Shown: piece by piece, positions 17,189 to 26,007 of the stretch
How the letters are laid out: the number at the start of each line of letters is the position of its first letter
Position numbering within the stretch: the first letter of the stretch is position 1
Origin: JABCPE02 sp963516675
Lineage (GTDB): Bacteria > Bacteroidota > Bacteroidia > Flavobacteriales > Weeksellaceae
Reading direction: 5' to 3'
Length of the DNA stretch: 64,000 bases
Assembly (NCBI GenBank): GCA_963516675.1
Contig: CAUQBH010000007.1
Coordinates: forward strand, 1-64,000
Position numbers and translations under genes: made by a program
The notes under the pieces: generated by a model
What the model was told of the DNA's origin: nothing
The model's database searches: none
Seen by the model: only the letters and a program-made list of their open reading frames with translations

Positions 17189-19918
17189 TTATGCTTTTTG
17201 TCCATTTACAAATACTTCGCCTTCTGCGGTATAAACTGTGATGTTTTGTTTCCCATCAGGTGTCTCTCCTGTTACTCCCAGCAGGGCAGGAATCAGGGCA
17301 TCAGGCGTTACAGAGAACTCGTCTATTCCCGCATCTACCAGCCATTTTGCGAACTCTGGATTGGTAGAAGGAAGGTTACCACAGAGACCTAAATGAAACT
17401 CTGGTTTCGTAGTATTTCTTTCTTGGATAAGGTTTTCTATTCTAGATTGTAGATGTTGTATATGCCAAGGAAGAATATCTCCTCCTGAGCGGTCTAATCC
17501 AAATTCTAGTTGTAAAAGGTCATTAGACCCTATCTGACCGCCATCAGACACTTTGAAAAACTCTGTCGCGCGAGAAATATTCACAGGAAGCTCGAACATC
17601 ATTTGAAGAGGAATATTGATACCGCTTTCTTTTACTAATCTAGCGACTTCTTTCATTTCATCAGGCGTTCTCACAAAAGGAACTTCTATGTGGATATTGG
17701 TATATCCCATATCATTTATCACATACGCCAAAGCTTTTAGGTCTATGGCAAGGAATGCTTTTTGATATGCACCTAAATATTTTCCTGCACCTCTGTCTCC
17801 CAGCATTGGGTTTTCTTCCACTAGCTCATAGGCTCTACCACCTAATAAATCTGCGTGTTCATTGGTTTTAAAGTCAGGAAGACGAACGACCATAGGCTCA
17901 TTGATATCATCAGTATAGTATGGCGAAACGATTCCAGCAATTTCCCTTGCGAGGGCTTTTACATACCAATCCACAGGAGAAAGCTCACCAGCTTCAGTTC
18001 GGATAAATTCAGCTACGCTTTCGGCTGTTTTTACTGCTTCTTCTTTTGTCATTCTTCCCTGACCTACCAATTGCAAAAAGTCACTCTCCAAAGTAGAATA
18101 ATTCATCACCGCCATAGGATGCACTCTAAGTTTTGCTGCTAGCATTTCCCAGCGAACAAGTCCAGAACCTCTACCAATATTGAGAGAAGGGAAATAAGAG
18201 CGCATACATACAGACCTTGCTGTACTTGCATCGGATACTATCAGACGGATAGGAATAGGAGAAGGTTTTAGCCCTTCTAATTGAGTTTCTGTTACAGAAT
18301 ACTGGTGGCGACCTTCATAGAATGCAGGAGTGTCTCCTACACCATAGTAAGTGATTAGGCTGCCATCTTTTAGGAATTCAGGCGCGCCCTTTACGGATAC
18401 AGCACACGGCAGGCCATGTTCTTTACACCAGATAGGAGTGTGGTCGTTTTTCCCTCCACGAGTAGTGATGCAGGCTACGGTCTGCTCCATAGAAGGCTCC
18501 ATCCAAGGGTAAGTCATCGCAGTTACGAGGATTACTCCTATTTTGTCGCCGTATTTATCTGTGATTTGTTTTTTCTTTTCGTTAAATTTCTTCTCAAAAT
18601 CTCTTTTGAACTCAGCTCCTTCACCAAAGAGTGAGATTACAACTCCGTGCGTGATACTTGGAATACCCGCATTGATCCCTTTTGATTTTAGAAGTAGTGC
18701 TTTTCCTAGAGTGGCGTTTTCTTGTCCATCTTCATTCAGCCCATCGAGAGTGAATTTTCTATGTACAGGCTCGTGTTTTAGAGTGGTAATCGCTCTCTGC
18801 TGAGTGATGATGATGGTATTTGTCTTAAAGTTAATAGCCGCCTCCAAATCACTTTCCACACTTTCCGCATCCAACTCTCTGAATAGGTCGCCGAGAAGCA
18901 TTCCTATCGTAGATAGAGTAGAAGCGGTTTCATCAGACATACATTTTTTTGCAGAGTTTTCAGGAGTGTTTTTGTGCCATTCTCCATCGAAATACTCTTG
19001 TTTTTCACCAAGTTTAAAGTCTATTAATCCATCTTTTTTTAGTCTTAAAGGTCTTTTTGCAAAAATCCAAGAATCGCTGGAAACTCTACCAGAAACCACA
19101 GCTTCGCCAAGTCCATAAGTAAAGTTAATTTCTACAAAGCCAGGGTGATTGCTCTGTGTGTCAGCCGTGAAAATAGTTCCCGCCACATCTATGCTCGGCT
19201 GCATATCCTGCACCATTACAGCAAATGAAAGAGAGGCTAAATCCTCGCCGAAAGCATGTGGAGCCGAAAACTGATAGTGCAGTGCACCACGATTAAAACG
19301 AGAAACGAAACAAGCTTTGATAGCATTGAGAACTTCCTCAAAACCAAACTGGCGTAGTTTAGTAGAATATTTTCCACTTCCGCTGAATTCTCCTCCATCT
19401 TCGGAAGGCGCTGTGGAGCGGACTGCCCTAGGGACATTAGGATTTTTTTTGTTCAGCCATTCGAAAGCGACACGCACCGCTTCCACAAATTCCGTAGAAA
19501 ATTCTACTTTTCTGATGAGGTCTTGGCAGTTTTTCTCCGCAGTGGAAAAACTCTCGTTATTTTGTAAATCTAATATGTTTCTATCTAAAAATTTTCTCAG
19601 CTCAGGAAGAAGAGGAGCGATGAACAACTGATATGCATAATCTGTTACCGCGAACTGATTTTCAGCAATTACATGAAGAGGTTGATTTTTCAAAGAATTG
19701 ATAATTTCCTGTGCTTTTGGAGACATGTAGCTGTCCAGTCCATTTAGTTTTCGGAAAATATCGGCTTGTTTTGCGGATTTCCCACCGACCCAGTCTTTAT
19801 TCAAAATACCAGCGTTATAGGTAGATACTATCCAAGGCTTTTCAGCAGTTCCTCCTGCCCATAGTAGATTTCCCTCGCTGTCAAATTTACATGCAGTATG
19901 CATTTGTTCTTTATTCAT
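17189..19918 (-). CDS. ppsA: Phosphoenolpyruvate synthase-like protein, divergent
   Basis: 909 residues. Three modules of the PEP-utilising family: N-terminal ATP-grasp (WVGGKSAKQADIFRKLNG, AVRSTAPSEDGGEFSGSG), central phosphohistidine swivel domain (His493 in RGGKNDHTPI), and C-terminal TIM-barrel PEP/pyruvate domain (RGSGLVRWEML, GSNDLLQLEFGLDR, catalytic Cys846 in GLCGNLPS). Predicted reaction: ATP + pyruvate + water to AMP + PEP + phosphate, feeding gluconeogenesis. Odd: the usual GGRTCH or GGxTSH around the catalytic His is GGKNDH, so the Thr that PpsR-type (DUF299) regulators phosphorylate is Asn491. Probably functional since both catalytic residues remain, but regulated differently. 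A -7 element TAAATTTG lies on the minus strand at 19981-19988. Confidence 0.85.
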   Translation of the reverse strand: MNKEQMHTACKFDSEGNLLWAGGTAEKPWIVSTYNAGILNKDWVGGKSAKQADIFRKLNGLDSYMSPKAQEIINSLKNQPLHVIAENQFAVTDYAYQLFIAPLLPELRKFLDRNILDLQNNESFSTAEKNCQDLIRKVEFSTEFVEAVRVAFEWLNKKNPNVPRAVRSTAPSEDGGEFSGSGKYSTKLRQFGFEEVLNAIKACFVSRFNRGALHYQFSAPHAFGEDLASLSFAVMVQDMQPSIDVAGTIFTADTQSNHPGFVEINFTYGLGEAVVSGRVSSDSWIFAKRPLRLKKDGLIDFKLGEKQEYFDGEWHKNTPENSAKKCMSDETASTLSTIGMLLGDLFRELDAESVESDLEAAINFKTNTIIITQQRAITTLKHEPVHRKFTLDGLNEDGQENATLGKALLLKSKGINAGIPSITHGVVISLFGEGAEFKRDFEKKFNEKKKQITDKYGDKIGVILVTAMTYPWMEPSMEQTVACITTRGGKNDHTPIWCKEHGLPCAVSVKGAPEFLKDGSLITYYGVGDTPAFYEGRHQYSVTETQLEGLKPSPIPIRLIVSDASTARSVCMRSYFPSLNIGRGSGLVRWEMLAAKLRVHPMAVMNYSTLESDFLQLVGQGRMTKEEAVKTAESVAEFIRTEAGELSPVDWYVKALAREIAGIVSPYYTDDINEPMVVRLPDFKTNEHADLLGGRAYELVEENPMLGDRGAGKYLGAYQKAFLAIDLKALAYVINDMGYTNIHIEVPFVRTPDEMKEVARLVKESGINIPLQMMFELPVNISRATEFFKVSDGGQIGSNDLLQLEFGLDRSGGDILPWHIQHLQSRIENLIQERNTTKPEFHLGLCGNLPSTNPEFAKWLVDAGIDEFSVTPDALIPALLGVTGETPDGKQNITVYTAEGEVFVNGQKA

Positions 19919-19980
19919 TTCAGATAAATTTAGGTTAAATTATGATTTAATTCATTTATTACGAGAATGTTATATTATCC

Positions 19981-19988
19981 CAAATTTA
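19981..19988 (-). promoter_or_regulatory. -7 element of the PEP synthase gene
   Basis: Minus-strand TAAATTTG, 62 bases upstream of the ATG at 19918; back to back with the hemW element at 20036-20043. Confidence 0.55.
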
Positions 19989-20035
19989 CATTAAAAAAAG
20001 CACATAAAACTGTTTTTTTATTGCAAATAAAGGCG

Positions 20036-20043
20036 TACCTTTG
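20036..20043 (+). promoter_or_regulatory. -7 element of hemW
   Basis: TACCTTTG, 49 bases ahead of the hemW ATG. Transcription should begin near 20050, upstream of the hairpin at 20068-20088. Confidence 0.55.
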
Positions 20044-20067
20044 AGGTCCGCTTTTATGAAATGTATT

Positions 20068-20092
20068 CTCCCACTGTGGGAGTTTTTTCTTT
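20068..20092 (+). promoter_or_regulatory. Attenuator-like intrinsic terminator in the hemW leader
   Basis: CTCCC / GGGAG stem (20068-20072 with 20078-20082; the dyad extends to CTCCCAC/GTGGGAG around a central T) followed by TTTTTTCTTT, directly before the hemW ATG at 20093. The only upstream neighbour is divergent, so there is no other transcript for it to end. A short ORF from 20056 (28 codons, starting MKCILPLWEFF) runs through the hairpin and overlaps the hemW start in another frame, as a leader peptide would. Confidence 0.5.
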
Positions 20093-21217
20093 ATGCTTTA
20101 TATTCATATTCCTTTTTGCAAACAGAAGTGCAGCTATTGTAATTTTCATTTTTCTACTTCTTTGAAATTGAAAAATGAGATGCTTTTTGCCATTAAAAAC
20201 GAATTGTCATTAAGAAATAATGAACTGAAAAACAAGGCTTTAGAAACCTTGTATTTCGGAGGAGGGACGCCATCTATTTTGGAAGTTGATGAAATTAAAA
20301 TGCTGATGGATGAAATCCTGAAACATTTTGATTTTTCAAAGGATATAGAAATCACCTTGGAGGCAAATCCAGATGATTTAGACCAAAAATTTTTGAAGGG
20401 AATTGCAGAAATTGGGATTAATCGGCTTTCCATAGGAATCCAGAGTTTTTATGATGAAGATTTGAAACTGATGAATCGTGCGCACAGTTCCTCACAAGCA
20501 GAATCTTCGGTAAAAAGAGCGCAAGATGCAGGTATTCAGAATATTAGTATAGATTTAATTTACGGAGCGCCTACATCTAATTTTGAGATTTGGAAACAGA
20601 ATTTGGATAAAGCCATAGAACTGGAAGTTCCGCATATTTCTTCTTATGCGCTGACCATAGAGCCAAGAACGGCTCTTGAAAACTGGATAACCAAAGGAAA
20701 AATAAACCCTCCGAAAGAAAATACACAAAATGAGGAATTCTACTATATGGTAGATTTTTTGAAAGATAACGGTTTTGACCATTACGAAATATCAAATTTC
20801 GGGAAGTCAGATTTTTATTCTAAACACAATACTTCTTACTGGAAATATAAGCCCTATTTAGGAATCGGGCCTTCGGCACACTCTTACGATGGAGAGCAGA
20901 TCCGAGCGTGGAACATTGCAAACAATTCATTATACATCAAAAACCTTTTAGAAGGAAAACTACCAATAGAAAAAGAAATATTGTCCGAAAAAGATAAATA
21001 TAACGAAATACTGATGATAGGCCTTCGCACGAGCTGGGGAGTAGATTTAACAAGAATAAAAAATGACTTTTCCGATGAAATTATTCAAAAATTCAATGCA
21101 GATATTCAGCCTAAAATACAGCAGGGAATTCTCCTCATAGAAAACAATCATCTCAAAATCCCTGAGAAGCATTGGTTCTTTGCGGATGGCATAGCATCAG
21201 ATTTATTTTTAATATGA
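20093..21217 (+). CDS. hemW: HemW, radical SAM haem chaperone (coproporphyrinogen III oxidase-like)
   Basis: 374 residues. Radical-SAM cluster motif Cys9-X3-Cys13-X2-Cys16 (FCKQKCSYC), GGGTPS shortly after, SIGIQSF and HYEISNFGK segments, and a C-terminal HemN-like domain. The family was long annotated as oxygen-independent coproporphyrinogen oxidase; HemW members bind haem and transfer it to respiratory proteins. The CxxxCxxC with no extra N-terminal motif and the ~375-residue length fit HemW rather than HemN. Start at 20093 puts the CxxxCxxC motif at the usual distance from the N-terminus. Confidence 0.92.
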   Translation: MLYIHIPFCKQKCSYCNFHFSTSLKLKNEMLFAIKNELSLRNNELKNKALETLYFGGGTPSILEVDEIKMLMDEILKHFDFSKDIEITLEANPDDLDQKFLKGIAEIGINRLSIGIQSFYDEDLKLMNRAHSSSQAESSVKRAQDAGIQNISIDLIYGAPTSNFEIWKQNLDKAIELEVPHISSYALTIEPRTALENWITKGKINPPKENTQNEEFYYMVDFLKDNGFDHYEISNFGKSDFYSKHNTSYWKYKPYLGIGPSAHSYDGEQIRAWNIANNSLYIKNLLEGKLPIEKEILSEKDKYNEILMIGLRTSWGVDLTRIKNDFSDEIIQKFNADIQPKIQQGILLIENNHLKIPEKHWFFADGIASDLFLI

Positions 21218-21237
21218 TTTTAAAATATTCTTAAAAT

Positions 21238-21270
21238 AAAAAGACTCCCAAATTTGGGAGTCTTTATTTA
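21238..21270. terminator. Bidirectional terminator between hemW and the MFS gene
   Basis: Near-perfect dyad AAAGACTCCCAAA / TTTGGGAGTCTTT centred at about 21252, with A-rich left and T-rich right flanks. Confidence 0.88.
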
Positions 21271-21283
21271 TGATTAAACTTAA

Positions 21284-22720
21284 TTATTTTTTAAGTTCAT
21301 CTGGTCCTAAGATGTAATCATCAATAACATCTTCTTGTCTGAATTTAGGTTTTTTAACCAAGAATGCAAGAACTAATGAAATTGCGATCAATCCGATAGC
21401 TGCGTGGTAAGCGAAGAAATAAGATTCTTGAGGGTTACCAGCTGCTAGAGCTAACTTTTTAGAGTAAGCAGCGATTTGCGGACCAATGATTAGAGATGCT
21501 CCCCAACCTGTATAAACTACACCATAGTTAGCACCGTAAGCTTTAAGACCGAAGTAGTCAGCTACAAGAGATGGTGTTGTACTCATTACAGAACCGTAAA
21601 CTACGCAAGTAAGGATAACTCCTAATACGATGGCTACTGGAGAAGTATATGTGTGGAAGAAGAACATGTTAATCGCTTGGATAGTGTGGATTACATAATA
21701 TACATTCTTTCTACCAATGATATCAGAAATCATACCTCCTAGTGCACGACCTGAAGCATTAGAGATAGAAGTTACAGGAACCATTACCCCAAGTAGAGAT
21801 GTAGCAAGTTCAAAGTTTTCAGGTGTAATCAATCCTGATTCTACACCAGATGTCAATCCAGACTGTACTCTCATGATGTCAGAAGAGTTAGAAATTACCA
21901 TCGCACCAGCAGAACAGTATAGAGCATAGATAGAGAACAATGCCCAAGCTTGCCAAGTTTTAGACATAGCTGCAGTTCCGATAGAAGCAGTTTTCTTAGC
22001 ATTTTCTTTTACTGGTTTGTTTGCATCAACTTCTACTTCAGGCACTTCATATCCTGCAGGAGGATTCACTACATTCAATGCAGCAGGAACACCCATAGCA
22101 AGGATAGCACATCCTAATACTCTTAATGTATTTTCTAATGACAAACGAGGGAAAGAATCAATAGTCCAAACGAAAGCTTGCCCTTTTAAGAATAATGTTT
22201 CCAATGGTCCTAACCAAAGAGCACCAAGACCAAACCCTGCTACTACAAGACCGTTGATCATCCCTTTTTTAGATGGGTGGAACCACTTCATCGCAGCCGC
22301 ACGAGGACATGCATACACGAAACCAATACCATTACCTACTATTAAAGAGAAGATAGTGATAAATACTATAGGAGATTGAGTGAAGAAACTACAAAGGATA
22401 GTCCCTAAACCTGTCATCAATACTCCAATTAAGATAACCTTAGTAGGACCAACCTTGTCCTGCCAAGCACCTGCTGCTACTACGATAAAAGCAGAAAAGA
22501 ATCCACCAATACCATAAGGCAAAGCTAAATCTGACTGTGACCATGAAGAATACATTCTTTCTGCAGCCTCAACGTTTTTGTCTTGAATACCTTGCAAGTT
22601 AGTGTACTCCAAAGCATCTTTCAAGTTACTCCAAGAGTATAATATCCCAACAGAGAAGTTGGAGATAATACCAGCTATGAGGACTCTCGTAGCTTTCTTT
22701 TTTGCTGTTTGTAAATCCAT
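21284..22720 (-). CDS. OFA-family major facilitator transporter (oxalate/formate antiporter-like)
   Basis: 478 residues with twelve predicted helices and a large cytoplasmic loop around 215-240. Features of the OFA branch of the MFS: GILYSWSNLKDAL in helix 1, GIGGFFSAFIVVAAGAWQDKVGP with the loop 2-3 motif, GFVYACPRAAAMKWFHPSKKG between helices 4 and 5, SGRALGGMISDIIGRK in the second half. Members carry oxalate, formate, lactate or pyruvate; the substrate is not readable. It is divergent from a porin gene and both share the 558-base intergenic region. A minus-strand -7 element TAACTTTG lies at 22889-22896, giving a leader of about 160 bases. Confidence 0.88.
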   Translation of the reverse strand: MDLQTAKKKATRVLIAGIISNFSVGILYSWSNLKDALEYTNLQGIQDKNVEAAERMYSSWSQSDLALPYGIGGFFSAFIVVAAGAWQDKVGPTKVILIGVLMTGLGTILCSFFTQSPIVFITIFSLIVGNGIGFVYACPRAAAMKWFHPSKKGMINGLVVAGFGLGALWLGPLETLFLKGQAFVWTIDSFPRLSLENTLRVLGCAILAMGVPAALNVVNPPAGYEVPEVEVDANKPVKENAKKTASIGTAAMSKTWQAWALFSIYALYCSAGAMVISNSSDIMRVQSGLTSGVESGLITPENFELATSLLGVMVPVTSISNASGRALGGMISDIIGRKNVYYVIHTIQAINMFFFHTYTSPVAIVLGVILTCVVYGSVMSTTPSLVADYFGLKAYGANYGVVYTGWGASLIIGPQIAAYSKKLALAAGNPQESYFFAYHAAIGLIAISLVLAFLVKKPKFRQEDVIDDYILGPDELKK

Positions 22721-23278
22721 TGTGTATAATTATTTAAATGTTATTTTTAAAGTTTATAATTATTTTGAGATGATTTGATTTATTCAATCGGGGTGCAATT
22801 TAATACTATTTTTTTAATTGGCACTATTTTTTGTTAATAAAAATATAAAACTCATCATTACCCAGCATCATACATATCTTTACTACTACAAAGTTACTAA
22901 ACCTTTTTGAAAATCGGGGGCAAAAATAAAATAATAAATCCTTATTTAAAAGATGATATAAATCATGCTTTGTTTTTCTGGCTTCCTAAAAGCGTGATTT
23001 TTTGGTGATTAAGGAGATGTTTGAAAAACATAATTGAGCGTTTGATTTTATAAAATGTTAAAAAATCATAAATAAATATACAAATTAAGCGTTTATATGA
23101 TAAACGGCTAATTTTGATAAGGTTATATACCTTAATATATATCTGTATAAAAGAATAAAAAATAGAAAATATGATAAATATTAGTTTTTTTGTTAAAAAA
23201 AATATAAAATAATATTATATCTTTGCAATGTGAAATAATATCACGAAAGAAAATCTTTAAATTATAATAATTACAATT
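22721..23278. promoter_or_regulatory. Intergenic control region between the MFS and porin genes
   Basis: No gene found in these 558 bases. Holds a minus-strand -7 element (22889-22896) for the MFS gene, a plus-strand -7 element TATCTTTG (23218-23225) for the porin, and several dyads: ATGTTT-GAA-AAACAT (23017-23031), CGTTTAT-ATG-ATAAACG (23090-23106), AAGGT-TATAT-ACCTT (23119-23133), and GTGA-N7-TCAC (23230-23244) at the expected porin transcription start. The stretch is otherwise very AT-rich. The dyads look like operators for one or more regulators. Confidence 0.6.
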
Positions 23279-24514
23279 ATGAAAAAACAGATCATGGCGC
23301 TACTTGCTTTGGCAGTAGCACAAGTAGGGTTAGCACAAGAAGAAACAAGTGCTACACTTTATGGTTATGCAAAAGGAGAATTCGCGTTTGACTCTCGTCA
23401 AGTAGTTGCAGCTAGAGAAGGTAACTTTATCGATTTAGCATCTCCAAATGTAACAGGAAACAATGTTGCTAATTTCAACGGATGGGGAATCGAATCAAGA
23501 TTAGGTGTAAAAGTGGCAGGTCCTGATTTCTTCGGAATGAAATCTGAGGCTTTGATCGAAGGTCACTTCTTTGGTAATAATGGGCAAACTAACAACTTCG
23601 GGTTGAGACATGCTTATGTGAAATTATCTAGTGATAGAGTAGAATGGTTAGTAGGTCAGTTCTGGCACCCAATGTTCGTAACGAATGTGTCTCCAGGAAC
23701 TTACAACTTCAACGCAGGAAGCCCATTCCAGCCGTTCAACCGTTCTCCTCAGATCAGATTCTCTACTAAAGGTAACGCAAGATTTACCCTTGCTGCTATC
23801 ACGGAGAGAGACTTTACATCTGTAGTATATGGAGGAGGTAATGCTGCTAAATCTGGACTTCCAGCATTCCACGCACAGTTACAATTCGGTAGCGATGATA
23901 AATTCGTAGGAGGTTTCGGTGCTAATGTAAAGTTTACTAGAAATGGGGGAGCTGCTGCTAAAACAGCTCATGGTAAGACTCTTTCTGCATTCAATTTCTT
24001 AGCATATGCAAAAGCTCAGTTTACTGAAAACTTCGCTTGGAAAGTTTATGGTAACTATGGACAAAACCCATCAGAATTACTACAATTGGGAGGGGTTGCA
24101 TATTATGCTGCAAATGATGATTTGAAAAACAGCAATGTATTATCTCTTTGGACAGAATTTGCGGGTAAATTCTCTGAATCTTTTGAGTGGGGTATCTTCG
24201 GAGGTTATTCTAAAGATTTTGGATTTAACGCAAATAATTTTGGAGTTAATCATATACCTTACTATTTGGATAGTAATGGGAATCCAGTTGCTACTATTGC
24301 ATATGCTGGAAGCACTGGATATATTCCAGCAAGCACATGGAGAATTTCTCCAAGAATGGGATGGAAGTCTGGTAACACTAAGTTAGGTCTTGAGTTTGAC
24401 TATACTTCTACTACTTATGGTCAATTTGATAACAAAGGGAAAATTAAGAATTTACCAAAAAATGCTACAGGAGATAACCTTCGTGTATCATTGTCATTGA
24501 CTCAAACATTCTAA
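23279..24514 (+). CDS. Porin-like outer membrane beta-barrel protein
   Basis: 411 residues. Signal peptide KKQIMALLALAVAQVGLAQ, then an all-beta protein of alternating hydrophobic/polar strands with Gly/Asn-rich turns, ending LRVSLSLTQTF with the C-terminal Phe typical of barrel proteins. The opening ATLYGYAKGEFAFDS and later WLVGQFWHPMF resemble substrate-specific porins of the DcaP/OprP type, but assignment to one family is uncertain. Highly expressed gene style: strong -7 element with trailing GC, strong terminator. Divergent from the OFA transporter, suggesting the two may handle the same organic acid across outer and inner membranes; that is inference from position. Confidence 0.75.
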   Translation: MKKQIMALLALAVAQVGLAQEETSATLYGYAKGEFAFDSRQVVAAREGNFIDLASPNVTGNNVANFNGWGIESRLGVKVAGPDFFGMKSEALIEGHFFGNNGQTNNFGLRHAYVKLSSDRVEWLVGQFWHPMFVTNVSPGTYNFNAGSPFQPFNRSPQIRFSTKGNARFTLAAITERDFTSVVYGGGNAAKSGLPAFHAQLQFGSDDKFVGGFGANVKFTRNGGAAAKTAHGKTLSAFNFLAYAKAQFTENFAWKVYGNYGQNPSELLQLGGVAYYAANDDLKNSNVLSLWTEFAGKFSESFEWGIFGGYSKDFGFNANNFGVNHIPYYLDSNGNPVATIAYAGSTGYIPASTWRISPRMGWKSGNTKLGLEFDYTSTTYGQFDNKGKIKNLPKNATGDNLRVSLSLTQTF

Positions 24515-24541
24515 GATAAATAAAATATTTTGAGATGATAG

Positions 24542-24572
24542 AAGAGCCACTCTATGAGTGGCTCTTTTATTT
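24542..24572 (+). terminator. Terminator of the porin gene
   Basis: Eleven-bp stem AAGAGCCACTC / GAGTGGCTCTT (24542-24552 with 24556-24566), three-base loop, then TTATTTT. Confidence 0.9.
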
Positions 24573-24590
24573 TGGATTAACATATCGTTT

Positions 24591-25268
24591 TTACATTTCG
24601 CAGGCTTTCCATATCGCATCATTCTGCGGAACGGGAGCGGTTATTTTTATAAGTTCTTTGCTCACAGGATGGATGAATTCCAGCATTCTGGCGTGCAGGC
24701 TGATTCCGCCGTCTGGATTGGAGCGTGGAGCGCCGTACTTCAGGTCGCCTTTTATAGGTATGCCTATTTTAGAGAGCTGTGCCCGTATTTGGTGGTGTCT
24801 CCCTGTCTGCAAATCCACTTCCAGCAGCATATAATTATCCAATGTTTTGATGATATTATAGCTGAGAATGGCTTTTTTTGCTCCTTCTGTCTCGTGAGAG
24901 TAGATAATGGCTTTGTTATTTTTCTCGTTTTTCTTGAGATAGTGAGTTAGGGTCTGGCTTTGTGGAATCATCTCTTTGGGAACCACAGCCCAGTAAGTTT
25001 TTTTTATTTCTCGGTTTTTTACCATTTGGGTCAGGCGGGAGAGCGCTTTGGAGGTTTTAGCATAAATTACCAGCCCAGAGGTTGGTCGGTCTATCCTATG
25101 AACAAGGCCGAGATAGACATTCCCAGGCTTTTGGTCGCGTTCTTTTATGAAATCTTTCAGCAGTTCCAGAAGGCTCTGGTCGCCTGTTTTGTCGCCCTGA
25201 ACCAGCTGACCTACTTTTTTATTGATAATGATGATGTGATTGTCTTCGTAGAGAATTTGTGAATTCAT
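24591..25268 (-). CDS. RluA-family RNA pseudouridine synthase without S4 domain
   Basis: 225 residues, only the catalytic domain. LVHRIDRPTSG carries the catalytic Asp; GRHHQIRAQL and a C-terminal LHARMLEFIHPVS are the other family blocks. Lacking S4, it resembles RluA/TruC-type enzymes that modify rRNA or tRNA; the target is not deducible. It has a full consensus promoter on the minus strand (25292-25322). Convergent with the porin gene. Confidence 0.9.
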   Translation of the reverse strand: MNSQILYEDNHIIIINKKVGQLVQGDKTGDQSLLELLKDFIKERDQKPGNVYLGLVHRIDRPTSGLVIYAKTSKALSRLTQMVKNREIKKTYWAVVPKEMIPQSQTLTHYLKKNEKNNKAIIYSHETEGAKKAILSYNIIKTLDNYMLLEVDLQTGRHHQIRAQLSKIGIPIKGDLKYGAPRSNPDGGISLHARMLEFIHPVSKELIKITAPVPQNDAIWKACEM

Positions 25269-25291
25269 ATAAATGTCTGATTAGAATTTCA

Positions 25292-25322
25292 CAAAGGTAA
25301 AGTTTTTATAGTTTTAATCAAA
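25292..25322 (-). promoter_or_regulatory. Consensus Bacteroidota promoter of the pseudouridine synthase gene
   Basis: Read on the minus strand: TTTG (25322-25319), 19-base spacer, TACCTTTG (25299-25292); same spacing as the str promoter. Confidence 0.8.
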
Positions 25323-25353
25323 TTTCATACCTTTACCGAAGTAATTATGATTT

Positions 25354-26007
25354 ATGATAATTGAAAATTATATCGCAAATGATTTTCCCATATTAGGCGT
25401 AGATACTACTGCGGATGAGGCTTTGCAGACTGCTGTTGATTTTGATTTTACTCATGTTTTCGTAGAAAATGAGGGTGTATTTCAGGGTGCGATAATGAAG
25501 GAGTGCTTGGAGGAAAATCGCGAAGAAAAATTAGGAGAAATGCTTCCGTATATGGATAGGTTTTCTATTCTCTATGAAAGTACTCTTTTGGATGGGGTAA
25601 AATTATTCCATACATTTAATACCAATGTAATCCCTGTAATCAATAAAAACGAGGAATATCAGGGGTATATCGCTTGGGACAGCATCGCAGATGAATTGTC
25701 TAAATATCCGTTTTTTTCGGAGACAGGAGCGCTGCTTACGGTGGAAATCCCAAGAACCAATTATTCCATGGTGGAAATAGCCCAAATCGTAGAAAGTAAC
25801 AACGGAAAATTCTACGGCGCACTGGTTACGGAGATGAATGAGGCTTTCGTGAGGGTGACGATGAGAATCAGTAATGAAAATCTCAGCTCCATAGATGAAA
25901 CCTTTGAGCGCTACGGCTACATCATCGTGCAGAAATTCTATACCGATGAAAAGGAAGAGCTGCTGAAAAGCCGATACGAATTTATGCAAAAATACCTTGA
26001 ATTCTAA
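25354..26007 (+). CDS. CBS domain-containing protein
   Basis: 217 residues. Paired CBS motifs fill about 1-125 (FPILGVDTTADEALQTAVDF ... VIPVINKNEEYQGYI, abbreviated), followed by a beta-alpha-beta part from ~130 (LTVEIPRTNYSMVEIAQIVE) that looks ACT-like. CBS pairs bind adenine nucleotides, and ACT-like domains bind small metabolites, so this is a likely energy-state sensor. The stop codon overlaps the nadK start by one base (TAATG), a tight coupling that points to a role near NAD(P) metabolism. Confidence 0.82.
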   Translation: MIIENYIANDFPILGVDTTADEALQTAVDFDFTHVFVENEGVFQGAIMKECLEENREEKLGEMLPYMDRFSILYESTLLDGVKLFHTFNTNVIPVINKNEEYQGYIAWDSIADELSKYPFFSETGALLTVEIPRTNYSMVEIAQIVESNNGKFYGALVTEMNEAFVRVTMRISNENLSSIDETFERYGYIIVQKFYTDEKEELLKSRYEFMQKYLEF

